In this document: one piece after another, positions 1-7,566 of the stretch
Numbering within the stretch: the stretch's first letter is position 1
Layout of the letters: each line of letters opens with the position of its first letter
Assembly (NCBI GenBank): GCA_013151315.1
Contig: JAADIN010000143.1
Location: 1 to 32,407 of the forward strand
Origin: Planctomycetota bacterium
GTDB taxonomy: Bacteria; Planctomycetota; Planctomycetia; Pirellulales; Lacipirellulaceae
DNA length: 32,407 nucleotides
Reading direction: 5' to 3'
Notes under the pieces: generated by a model
What the model saw: the letters and a program-made list of their open reading frames with translations, nothing else
Databases searched by the model: none
Told to the model about the DNA's origin: nothing
Translations under genes and position numbers: made by a program

Positions 1-161
1 ACCTTCGGCCAAACGGGGTATGATATTTCTATCCTAGGGCGGCGCTGCGCTTGCCCTAGGCTACGGTGAAAAACAGGCCTTCGGCCAAAATACCGGAGTT
101 ATTTACCGGCTGATCCTTAGTAGAGGACGCTGACCAAACTTCGAAATGACGCTACGAAAGG
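1..161. repeat. Intergenic palindromic repeat at left edge
   Basis: No gene is seen here. CCTAGGGC (33-40) and GCCCTAGG (53-60) form an 8-bp inverted repeat with a GC-rich loop. The pair is bracketed by two direct copies of CCTTCGGCCAAA (2-13 and 78-89). The layout resembles the small palindromic intergenic repeats common in planctomycete genomes. It lies downstream of the leftward gene ending at 162, so it could also act as its terminator. The window edge may cut the element. Confidence 0.5.
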
Positions 162-1844
162 TTACTCCTTAAAACTCTTGTATTCCTTGGTACCCACGGC
201 ACTCCCTGCAGATAAATCGGCATCTTCATTCACATCAACGCAGGTGACCCACTCATGCGAATCTGGCTTCTCGGACGAATGGATCTGGTATCTCAGACCT
301 GACTCTGGGCAAACAGCATGGTCCTCCTTTCCAAAAGACAGGACGTGGCCGTGTCGGCTCATCCAGCCGACCTGTTTCCCTGGAATGCCCATAACCAAAC
401 CGTAATCGGGTACGTCCTTGGTGACAACAGAACCTGCGGAAATAAAGCTGTATCTCCCCAGCGTCTTGCCGCAAACGACGGTAGCATTTGCCCCAACGGT
501 TGCCCCTTTGCGAATGATCGTTTTCTCGTAGATTCCTCGCCGAACCACTTGGCTTCGGGGGTTGCTTACGTTGGTTAGTACGCAAGACGGGCCTAAGAAC
601 ACGTCGTCTTCGATGGTGGTGCCCGTGTATACGGAGACATTGTTCTGGATCTTCACATTGCGTCCGATTCGGACATTCGATGCGATGAACACGTTCTGCC
701 CTAAGTTGCAATCCTCACCCAGTGACGCATTGTCGCTAACGTGCGAAAAATGCCATATCTTGGTGCCGCGACCGATGTTGGCTTTCTTGTCGACTACCGC
801 AGTGGGATGCGAAAAGAAGTCGGGGGAAGAGGCCATACCACGGCCGAGCGACGTACTTGCCCCCGATTGTTCGAGGCTGATTTGGGCCGCATCAAGCACC
901 CGCAGTACGCGAAGACCTTCGGCGCCATCGGTCTTGGGCGATGTCCGTGTCTCACAGCAGTCCAGAAAATGTTGGCATTCCGCACGCAAAGGCTCCGACT
1001 CTTGTACAAGAACCGGTTCGCCATCGCTTTTTTTGACAAGCGGCAAATTGCCTTCCGACCATTTCAAGTAGTCTCGGTATAAAACAAGTTTTTGATCCCA
1101 CGGCTTCGTGTCGTCGAAAACTGCCATCCCTTCGCTCCCAACAACCGTCAGCTTCTGTTCCTTGAATGGGTTCAGCCAACTGACGTACACATGGCCTTGC
1201 AATCCGTTACGGAAGGTCATGTGTGTCAAGGTCGTGTCTGCAACTCCAGGCGTCAGATAGCTGTTTCCCGTGCAAGTCACGGAATCGGGCATTTCGCCGG
1301 CAAGGGCGAGAATGACGGAGATGTCGTGGGGGGCAAAACTCCAGAGGGAGTTTTCTTCCTGACGCACCTTCCCAAGATTAAGACGATTGGAAGTAATGTA
1401 GCATAGCCTTCCAAGCTCTCCTGCCAGCACCATGGCAACAAGTTTCTCGACGCACGAGTGGTATTGAAGCAGATGACCAACCATGAGTATCCGCTGAGAC
1501 GATTTGGCCAGCGCAATCAAATCTTGGGCCTGATCGATACTCAAACACAACGGCTTTTCAACGTAGACGTCTTTGCCAGCTTCAATCGCCTGGCGGCCAA
1601 GCTCGTAGTGAAGATGAGCTGGAGCGGCAATTGCAATTTTCTGAATTTCGGGTTCCGCGAGCACCTTCGCAAAAGAGGTCTCGCGTTGAACTTCTGAGTA
1701 CTCCTCTCCGTAAGAGGCAAGCGTGTCTTCATTAGAATCGCAGATCGTATGCAGCGCGCCCAAGGAAAGAAAATTCCGCGCGAGGTTCTTTCCCCAATAG
1801 CCGGCGCCGATGAGCGCTAGGTCAGGTTTAGTCATGGCATTCAC
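162..1844 (-). CDS. Fused Gfo/Idh/MocA oxidoreductase and left-handed beta-helix N-acetyltransferase (WlbA-WlbB-like)
   Basis: Residues 1 to about 330 are an NAD(P)-dependent sugar-nucleotide dehydrogenase of the Gfo/Idh/MocA family. They show the Rossmann motif GAGYWG (13-18) and the family motif EKP (96-98). Residues about 346-510 are a hexapeptide-repeat acyltransferase with isoleucine/valine-spaced turns, closely resembling the WbpD/WlbB N-acetyltransferases that act on UDP-3-amino-2-acetamido-uronic acid. In Pseudomonas and Bordetella the 3-dehydrogenase (WbpB/WlbA) and the acetyltransferase (WbpD/WlbB) are separate proteins; here one frame carries both. The next gene upstream in the same orientation is the matching aminotransferase, so the missing middle step is supplied. 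Cytoplasmic. ATGs at 1844 and 1835 are both possible and neither has a clear Shine-Dalgarno. The fold assignments are secure; the exact sugar substrate is inference. Confidence 0.88.
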   Translation of the reverse strand: MNAMTKPDLALIGAGYWGKNLARNFLSLGALHTICDSNEDTLASYGEEYSEVQRETSFAKVLAEPEIQKIAIAAPAHLHYELGRQAIEAGKDVYVEKPLCLSIDQAQDLIALAKSSQRILMVGHLLQYHSCVEKLVAMVLAGELGRLCYITSNRLNLGKVRQEENSLWSFAPHDISVILALAGEMPDSVTCTGNSYLTPGVADTTLTHMTFRNGLQGHVYVSWLNPFKEQKLTVVGSEGMAVFDDTKPWDQKLVLYRDYLKWSEGNLPLVKKSDGEPVLVQESEPLRAECQHFLDCCETRTSPKTDGAEGLRVLRVLDAAQISLEQSGASTSLGRGMASSPDFFSHPTAVVDKKANIGRGTKIWHFSHVSDNASLGEDCNLGQNVFIASNVRIGRNVKIQNNVSVYTGTTIEDDVFLGPSCVLTNVSNPRSQVVRRGIYEKTIIRKGATVGANATVVCGKTLGRYSFISAGSVVTKDVPDYGLVMGIPGKQVGWMSRHGHVLSFGKEDHAVCPESGLRYQIHSSEKPDSHEWVTCVDVNEDADLSAGSAVGTKEYKSFKE

Positions 1845-2165
1845 AATGGTAGGAGGCTCTTGAGTATCGAAGCTGCGCGAGCAGATCTGGAATGTCGAAG
1901 CTGCGCGAGCAGAAACGTCGCAATGGGGAGGGTATAGCTTAGCGTACGTTGCTCGTGATATGGAAGCTGTCTCTATTTATCTTCAGGAGGATTGCAAAGT
2001 CTATTTTTTGAACCGCCAAGTGCGCCAAGATCGCCAAGGAAAAAAGAAAATTGCTTAAAAAACAGCTATTTTTTGCAGCTCGTTTCTTGGCGCTCTTGGC
2101 GGTTTATCTGACTTTGCAGTTCGCCTCTATTTATCTTCATGTCAGGCGCAGATCAGACGGCGGCT
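1845..2165. repeat. Intergenic region with nested direct and inverted repeats
   Basis: No credible gene. A 19-bp direct repeat beginning TCGAAGCTGCGCG occurs at 1867-1885 and 1895-1913. Next comes a nested element. A 15-bp direct repeat CTCTATTTATCTTCA at 1971-1985 and 2125-2139 encloses inverted arms TGCAAAGTC/GACTTTGCA (1993-2001, 2110-2118). Inside those are AACCGCCAAG/CTTGGCGGTT (2011-2020, 2095-2104) and GCGCCAAGA/TCTTGGCGC (2022-2030, 2085-2093). Direct repeats around an inverted repeat look like a short non-coding mobile element with a target duplication, but the transposing enzyme is unknown. Confidence 0.6.
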
Positions 2166-3257
2166 CTATCGCAGTGACGACCGAACCGCAGATACAACTC
2201 TATCTTGCATGTCGTCGGTTAAAAACGGGTGCATCGGCAAACTTAGGACTTCTCGTGATGCCCGTTCGGACTCAGGAAACCGACCCCACTCGTACTCGAG
2301 ATCGGAAAATACAGGCTGTTCATGCAGGCACTTCGGGTAGTAGACCGCCGTGGGAATTTCAGCCTCCTTGAGCGACTCGACCACCTTATCTCGGTTGGGA
2401 ACACGAATGGTATACTGTGCGTAGACATGCGTATTTCCCTCAGCAACCTCGGGAACGCTACAGTCGTCTCGCAAGAGGTCGGAGTACCGTTCTCCGATCT
2501 CTCCTCGCCGCTGAACCTCGTGCTGAAAATGCGGTAGCTTGGCCAGGATCACGGCCGCTTGCAGCGTATCGAATCGGCCGTTCGTTCCCACAAGCGTATG
2601 ATGGTGACGCTGAGTTCCGCCATGGGACCGAATCGCTCGTAGGGTTTGCGCCATTTGGTCGTCTCCGGTAAAAAGAGCGCCTCCGTCACCGTAACAACCG
2701 AGCGGCTTGGCCGGGAAAAAACTCGTGCTACCGAGGGTCGATACGCTACAGCTACGTTTACCACGTTGAGTCGCACCAAAGCTTTGGGCAGCATCTTCAA
2801 TCACTGGAATTCCATGGCGATCTGCAATGGCATTGAGTTGGTCGAAGTCGGGCATCTGCCCGAACAGGCACACCGGCAAGATCGCCTTGGTATGACTTGT
2901 AATTGCCGACTCGACCTGTTGGACGTCGAGGTTGAAGGTTTGCGAGTCGATATCGACGAATACAGGCGTTGCTCCCACAAGCTTGATGACTTCGGCGCTG
3001 CTGATCCAGGTAAACGGAACCGAGATGACTTCGTCGCCCGGACCAATGGAGAGTGCTCGTAGCGCAATTTCTAGGCTTGTCGTGCCGCTGGAAACCGTAA
3101 TGCAGTGCTTCGCTCCGGCAAACTCCGCCAAGGCGGCTTCGACGTCGCCAATTTCCGGTCCCATAATGTATCGGCCATGCTCCATGACCTTGTTCATTCG
3201 CGAGTCGATTTCGCTTTGATACTTTAAGTACTGTTGTTTCAGGTCGATAAACTGCAT
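2166..3257 (-). CDS. DegT/DnrJ/EryC1/StrS-family PLP-dependent sugar aminotransferase (WbpE/WlbC-like)
   Basis: This is a fold-type I aminotransferase that transfers an amino group from an amino-acid donor to a keto-sugar nucleotide. With the ATG at 3257 the protein is 363 residues, the usual family length, and begins with the typical MQFIDLKQQY. The cofactor-contacting EDAAQSFGA lies at 154-162 and the PLP lysine is K184 in FFPAKPLGCYGDGG, a context characteristic of the WbpE/WlbC/DegT branch. An upstream in-frame start would add a Leu/Ile run encoded by a 12-bp tandem repeat; I reject it. It lies upstream of, and on the same strand as, the fused dehydrogenase/acetyltransferase, giving all three steps (3-oxidation, transamination, N-acetylation) of UDP-2,3-diacetamido-uronate synthesis. 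A 320-bp repeat-bearing gap separates the two genes, so co-transcription is not certain. Confidence 0.9.
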   Translation of the reverse strand: MQFIDLKQQYLKYQSEIDSRMNKVMEHGRYIMGPEIGDVEAALAEFAGAKHCITVSSGTTSLEIALRALSIGPGDEVISVPFTWISSAEVIKLVGATPVFVDIDSQTFNLDVQQVESAITSHTKAILPVCLFGQMPDFDQLNAIADRHGIPVIEDAAQSFGATQRGKRSCSVSTLGSTSFFPAKPLGCYGDGGALFTGDDQMAQTLRAIRSHGGTQRHHHTLVGTNGRFDTLQAAVILAKLPHFQHEVQRRGEIGERYSDLLRDDCSVPEVAEGNTHVYAQYTIRVPNRDKVVESLKEAEIPTAVYYPKCLHEQPVFSDLEYEWGRFPESERASREVLSLPMHPFLTDDMQDRVVSAVRSSLR

Positions 3258-3277
3258 TGGACAATAGGGGCAATAGT

Positions 3278-3313
3278 GAATAAGAAGTAGAATAAGAAGT
3301 AGAATAAGAAGCA
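3278..3313. repeat. Three tandem copies of a 12-bp repeat
   Basis: Units at 3278-3289, 3290-3301 and 3302-3313 read GAATAAGAAGTA twice and then GAATAAGAAGCA. The array lies 20 bp upstream of the aminotransferase ATG, between it and the stop of the sugar-phosphate transferase. A change in copy number could alter leader length or spacing for the downstream gene. On the minus strand it reads as a Leu/Ile-rich peptide in frame with the aminotransferase. Confidence 0.85.
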
Positions 3314-3344
3314 AAAGGCCTTGTCGACCAATTTCAGCTTACCA

Positions 3345-4907
3345 TCAACCAGCGAGTATCTCGGATTCCGTCTTAGGTGCAGTCTGCGAGGATTCCGTAG
3401 CGACTTTCGCCTGCTCGCTGGCGGCCACCATCTCGGCAACTTCTGCCTCCAGCGGCTCGAGCAGATCCATCAGTTGGTCGATCGCTTGGCAACTCGAGAT
3501 ACCAAGCTGCGGGCCTCCAGAAACGGTAAGCTTCCCGACAACGTGCTCGTCGGCAAACAGGGGAATTTCAGTCCGCCAACGTTCTCGGCGATCGCTCTTC
3601 GTAGGGCCACTCCACGAAGCATGAAAAGATTCTTGGAGTGATGCAAAATTGATGTCGAGCCGAATGTCGACCAGCTCCATCTTCTCGCCAAACTCGACCA
3701 GCGATTGCCAAAGCTTATCCCACTGGTGAGTCCCTTGAATCTGAAACGAAACGTGATCGCCTTTGCGCCGCACGATCGCCAAAAACAGCCACTTGATCCG
3801 ACTCAGCAGCATCTTGAACTCGATATGACCAAACGCTTGCGTTGCGATCAACATACACAAGACCGCCGCAACCGCACCCAAGGCAAGCAAATCGTTGTGC
3901 ATGAACACGCTCAAAAGAGCCCCCACACAAGTTACCCCACAACATACGGCTACCACAGCCAGGACGCGTGTATTATTGCCGAAAAGCGCCATCAGTCGGT
4001 GATGCAAGTGGCCTCGGTCGGTGGCATAAATACTCCGGCCGGCAAGTTTTCTGCGTACGATCGCCACAAAAGAGTCGAACATCGGCAATGCCCAAATCGC
4101 CATGGGAGCGGCCAGGGCGACGGTCGCGGTTCCTTTAAGCGAGCCGCCGATTGCCAGGGCTCCGACAATCAGGCCGATCAGCATGCTCCCCGCATCGCCC
4201 AAGAAAATTTTTGCCGGCGGGAAATTGAATCGCAAAAATCCTACCAAACTGCCCACGAATACCGCAGCAACGATTGCCACCGCCGTCTGGCCTATCACCA
4301 ACGCCATCACCGCAATGGTCGCGCAAAGGATGATTCCGACCGTCGTGGCGAGGCCATCAATTCCATCAAGCAGGTTCAAAGAATTCATCGCACCGAGCAA
4401 CCAGAAAACGGTAAACGGTACCGACAGCACTCCCAAATGCACGGCAAACCCGAAAACCGAGAAGCTGTGAATCTGCAAACCGGCCGCCACCACCATGAGT
4501 GCTGCGATGAACTGCCCGAGAAGCTTGACCTTGCCGGGCATACCAAAACGATCGTCAACAAGCCCGACGCCAACAATCCAAATGCCGGCCAAAAGTAACC
4601 CACCCAAGTAAGGCGACTGCTCGAACAGTATCTGTTGAAGTTTTTCGGAGGAGAGGTACTCCACGGCGAAGGTAATCGCTGCTGCCAGAAAAACGGCGAG
4701 GCCGCCGCCCAATGCCACCGCACGGTCATGCCCTTTGTGGTGACCATCGGGACGATCCACGAAACCTATTCGCTGCGCCACCGAGATCATGATATTGGTC
4801 AACGGATAACTGACCACAGCCGCGATGCCGCAGAGCATCAGCATGTACTTCGCAGCTTGAACGACATGAATCGCTTGATCGACTTGATCAACTTGTGGGT
4901 CTGACAT
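3345..4907 (-). CDS. Polyprenyl-phosphate N-acetylhexosamine-1-phosphate transferase (MraY/WecA/TagO family)
   Basis: An integral membrane enzyme that moves a sugar-1-phosphate from a UDP-sugar to undecaprenyl phosphate, starting lipid-linked glycan synthesis. With the ATG at 4907 it has 520 residues. Multiple hydrophobic helices carry the family signatures: DRPDGHHKGH with a following glycine run (51-69), VDDRFGMP (116-123), NLLDGIDGLA (177-186), FLGDAGSMLIG (234-244) and HLHHR (299-303). The HLHHR form points to the WecA/TagO side rather than MraY. Residues about 355-520 form a soluble, charged C-terminal tail that minimal WecA proteins lack. It lies directly upstream of the aminotransferase gene (87 bp). 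The ATG at 4961 is possible, but MSDP at 4907 gives a normal N-terminus. Which UDP-sugar it uses cannot be read from sequence. Confidence 0.9.
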   Translation of the reverse strand: MSDPQVDQVDQAIHVVQAAKYMLMLCGIAAVVSYPLTNIMISVAQRIGFVDRPDGHHKGHDRAVALGGGLAVFLAAAITFAVEYLSSEKLQQILFEQSPYLGGLLLAGIWIVGVGLVDDRFGMPGKVKLLGQFIAALMVVAAGLQIHSFSVFGFAVHLGVLSVPFTVFWLLGAMNSLNLLDGIDGLATTVGIILCATIAVMALVIGQTAVAIVAAVFVGSLVGFLRFNFPPAKIFLGDAGSMLIGLIVGALAIGGSLKGTATVALAAPMAIWALPMFDSFVAIVRRKLAGRSIYATDRGHLHHRLMALFGNNTRVLAVVAVCCGVTCVGALLSVFMHNDLLALGAVAAVLCMLIATQAFGHIEFKMLLSRIKWLFLAIVRRKGDHVSFQIQGTHQWDKLWQSLVEFGEKMELVDIRLDINFASLQESFHASWSGPTKSDRRERWRTEIPLFADEHVVGKLTVSGGPQLGISSCQAIDQLMDLLEPLEAEVAEMVAASEQAKVATESSQTAPKTESEILAG

Positions 4908-5708
4908 ACTCAAATGACTTCTCCATTCCACCCCTCTACCAACCACTGCAATCCCAACCACAGCAATCCAAGCCGATCAAGAAAAGATCGTTCCATCGAA
5001 TTGCAGAGACGAGAATTTCGCCGAGCCGTTGCAATGCAACCTCCAGCACCACTACCGGCCTTCGGAACTGCCCGTGACGAAAGTGACACGGCGAGAGCTG
5101 CCTGGACTCAGAGCAATTCTCGGACCAAAAACAACGCGATCACGTCCTCACGCCAGACTGTGAAGAAAAGCTTGCTTCTGGCGCTCTCAATCCACTTTGG
5201 GCTGAAGGACTCGCTGAAGGACCTCATGGTGCATCCCACATCGACTACCAGTCCTACCCTCGAAAAACTACCTCTTCACTCATCCTTACTCAATGGTCCA
5301 CCAATGTCAATTCGTTCGCTGCGAATTCGGAGAATCTGTTGCTTTTTTGCCTCAACCCGTAGACAAAGCTCCACACGAGAAATATCAGAACCTCACCCGC
5401 GACACCTGAAGCTTCCGCACTCCATAGAGTCGAAAATGCTATCAGCAAGCCGGTTGCGACAGCGAGGCTCTAACCGGCCATCCTTAGCCAATCGTTTCAA
5501 ACAGTAATGTTTAGCATTGCTTCCAAAAATTTTGCTAGGTGCAAAGATTTTCAATAGCCACGGAGGAAACACAAATTGAACACGGAAAAAAATACGGGCA
5601 CAAAATTCCTTTTTTTTGATCTCTCTTTCATCCGTGTTCAATCCGTGGCCAATACTTTGCTTTTGTTTTTTTGCGTTTTCTGTGGCACCACTTTTTCAGT
5701 AAAATGTT
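4908..5708. other. Long intergenic region without a convincing gene
   Basis: About 800 bp separate the transferase start from the decarboxylase stop. Open frames exist, the longest about 197 codons on the plus strand, but their translations are Ser/Arg/Pro-rich, match no family I know, and lack a ribosome binding site. The right part contains an inverted-repeat element, listed separately. The remainder probably holds the promoter and leader of the leftward polysaccharide genes; I cannot place a promoter with confidence. Confidence 0.5.
5557..5649. repeat. Imperfect long inverted repeat
   Basis: GCCACGGA (5557-5564) pairs with TCCGTGGC (5642-5649), and TTGAACACGGA (5576-5586) pairs with TCCGTGTTCAA (5631-5641). 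Together they form a two-segment hairpin with an A/T-rich centre. It lies 60 bp beyond the decarboxylase stop. The repeated CACGGA words resemble widespread intergenic repeats in planctomycetes and verrucomicrobia. It could end transcription of the decarboxylase or be a non-autonomous mobile repeat. Confidence 0.65.
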
Positions 5709-7388
5709 CTAGCTCGAACTTTTCTGAGTCACGGTCTGGCTCATCATCTCCGCCAGGCGCTGCAATGCTTGGCTACAATCCTGGGGATCGAGATGCACTT
5801 GAAGAATGCTGGGGCCTGTCGTGTCGGCCCATGCGGCCGAGAGGGCTCGATCGAATTCACCTTCGGTTCGCACTTCATACCCAGTGCCGCCACCCAGCAG
5901 CGCCGGCAGTTGATGGTATTGCCAGCAATGCACGTCGTTGAACTCATACTCGCCCGGGTGAAGAAGCCGTTCGGTGCCATAGCCTCCGTTGTCGAGCACA
6001 ATGACAACCACGGGCATTTGCCGGCGCACAAGATTCGACATTTCCATGCCGGTCATCTGAAACGCTCCGTCGCCCACGACCACCACCACGCGCGCCTCGG
6101 GCCTTGCCACCTGGGCCCCGAGCGCCGCCGGCACCGAGAATCCCATCGACGTGTAATAGGCGGGGCTCAAAAACTCGGTGCGCCCACGCGTGGTCAACTC
6201 GGTCGAGGCAAACAGCGCATCGCCAATATCGGCGATCACGATCGTATCGTCCTCAAGTTGTTCGTCGAGCCGCCGGATCAGACGCGAAATCGAGATCGCC
6301 TCGTCGGAGCGCAATTCAAACGGTTCTTTCTTCCAATCCGTCGGTGCCTCGGGCAAGGGCGAGCGCACCTTCAATCCACGGCGAACCAACGCACACACAA
6401 AATCTTCGAGGCGAACTTCATGATAGTGGTGATGCCGAATCCGCAGCTCCTCGCTCGTCGCGTAGATGCAATTCGAGATGTCAAGTTCCGCAGTATAAAT
6501 GCCCAGGTTGATATCCGTCATGAACGTGCCAAGCATGATGACGCAGTCGCTCGACTCGACGTACTTCGTAATCTCCTGGCGACCAAGGGCCCCCTCGTAG
6601 AGACCCATGTATTGCGAATGCGTCTCGGCCACAACGCCTTTGCCCAACATCGTGGCAGCCATCGGAATGCCCGTCGACTCGGCCAGTTGTAGTACCGCAT
6701 CCTGCAGCCCAAAGCGATGGACCTCGACGCCAAGCAGCAGCACCGGCTGCCGAGCCGACTCGATACGCAGCGCCGCTTCTTCGACCGCTTCGGCAAGCGC
6801 CCGAGAATCGCTGTGCGGCGGGCTGGGCTGATAACGAGGCGCCGCATCGGGCTGCACGTGGACCATGTCACGCGGAATTTCCAAATAGACAGGTCGCTTA
6901 AAACGCTCGCACGCAGCCAGCACGCGATCGATCTCGTGGAAGGCAGTCTGAGGATCGTTGAGCTCGGCACCAGCGACGCAAAGTTTTTCAAAAACGTCGT
7001 ACTGTGTCCGGAAATTACGCACCATGTGATGCAAGAGCGGGTTATGGATTCGTTCGCGCATGCCGGGCGAACCGCTAATCAACACCACAGGCGACTTTTC
7101 GGCATAGGCACCTGCAATCGAATTGCAAACACTCAGGCCTCCGACGCAGTAGGTCACACACAGCGCGCCCATGCCGTGGATCCGAGCATAGGCGTCGGCC
7201 GCGAAGCCGGCACAGTCTTCGCGAGTGCAGCCGACCGTGTTGATCGGGCTTTCTTCAAGCATCGTGTAAAACGACAAAACATAGTCGCCGGGAATGCCGA
7301 ACAGATCGTCAATGCCATAATCCTGCAGCCGCTGGATCAGGTACTGACCAATAGAAAGATTTTGCTTGTTAGGAACTGAGCTGCTCAT
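5709..7388 (-). CDS. Thiamine-diphosphate-dependent 2-keto acid decarboxylase (indolepyruvate/pyruvate decarboxylase family)
   Basis: It decarboxylates a 2-oxo acid to an aldehyde with thiamine diphosphate and Mg2+. The 559-residue length is normal for pyruvate and indolepyruvate decarboxylases. Visible catalytic residues are the Asp of GDY (35), the ThDP-activating Glu57 in CTREDCAGFAADAYAR, the adjacent His120-His121 in NPLLHHMV (diagnostic of PDC/IPDC rather than acetolactate synthase), the GDGAFQMTGMEMSN cofactor motif, and the Glu of GYGTERLLH. The ATG at 7388 is chosen because GAGGG precedes it by 8 nt. It stands alone: a repeat element separates it from fbp and a long gap from the polysaccharide genes. 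The substrate (pyruvate, indolepyruvate, phenylpyruvate or a branched-chain keto acid) cannot be told from motifs. Confidence 0.9.
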   Translation of the reverse strand: MSSSVPNKQNLSIGQYLIQRLQDYGIDDLFGIPGDYVLSFYTMLEESPINTVGCTREDCAGFAADAYARIHGMGALCVTYCVGGLSVCNSIAGAYAEKSPVVLISGSPGMRERIHNPLLHHMVRNFRTQYDVFEKLCVAGAELNDPQTAFHEIDRVLAACERFKRPVYLEIPRDMVHVQPDAAPRYQPSPPHSDSRALAEAVEEAALRIESARQPVLLLGVEVHRFGLQDAVLQLAESTGIPMAATMLGKGVVAETHSQYMGLYEGALGRQEITKYVESSDCVIMLGTFMTDINLGIYTAELDISNCIYATSEELRIRHHHYHEVRLEDFVCALVRRGLKVRSPLPEAPTDWKKEPFELRSDEAISISRLIRRLDEQLEDDTIVIADIGDALFASTELTTRGRTEFLSPAYYTSMGFSVPAALGAQVARPEARVVVVVGDGAFQMTGMEMSNLVRRQMPVVVIVLDNGGYGTERLLHPGEYEFNDVHCWQYHQLPALLGGGTGYEVRTEGEFDRALSAAWADTTGPSILQVHLDPQDCSQALQRLAEMMSQTVTQKSSS

Positions 7389-7406
7389 CGGGACAACCCT
7401 CAATGC

Positions 7407-7547
7407 GCTTTGTCACAGCTTAATTTGTGAGCCGCACGGCGCTAGCCGCGGGTTGCGGAGCGTAGCGGTATGCCCCTAAGGGAGGTATACCCCTAGACCC
7501 GACGCTAGCGCGTTGCGGCTCACCTTCATAGTAAGCTGTGACAAAGC
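7407..7547. repeat. Nested palindromic repeat element (CTAG-cored family, copy A)
   Basis: The outer arms GCTTTGTCACAGCTTA (7407-7422) and TAAGCTGTGACAAAGC (7532-7547) are a perfect 16-bp inverted repeat. They enclose arms beginning GTGAGCCGCACGGCGCTAGC (from 7427) and ending GTTGCGGCTCAC (to 7523). The inner element recurs at 30736-30820 with its first 27 and last 26 bases identical and a different centre. That is the behaviour of a dispersed REP-like element. It fills the space between the decarboxylase and fbp. Confidence 0.8.
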
Positions 7548-7566
7548 TCTAGGTTCTTTGCTCTCA

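Noticed and set aside
2051..2371. 106-codon plus-strand open frame
   Set aside because: Covers a repeat element and the end of the aminotransferase on the other strand; no ribosome binding site.
3278..3313. CRISPR-like array
   Set aside because: The 12-bp units are contiguous with no spacers, so this is a simple tandem repeat. No cas genes are in the window.
3705..4598. 297-codon plus-strand open frame
   Set aside because: Antisense to a clear WecA/TagO-type transferase; its His/Gln/Arg-rich composition is that of a shadow frame.
4914..5507. 197-codon plus-strand open frame in the long gap
   Set aside because: Ser/Arg/Pro-rich with no family, no ribosome binding site, and it overlaps the start of the transferase gene on the other strand.
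5769..6692. 307-codon plus-strand open frame
   Set aside because: Antisense to the ThDP decarboxylase; translation is Arg/His-rich without motifs.
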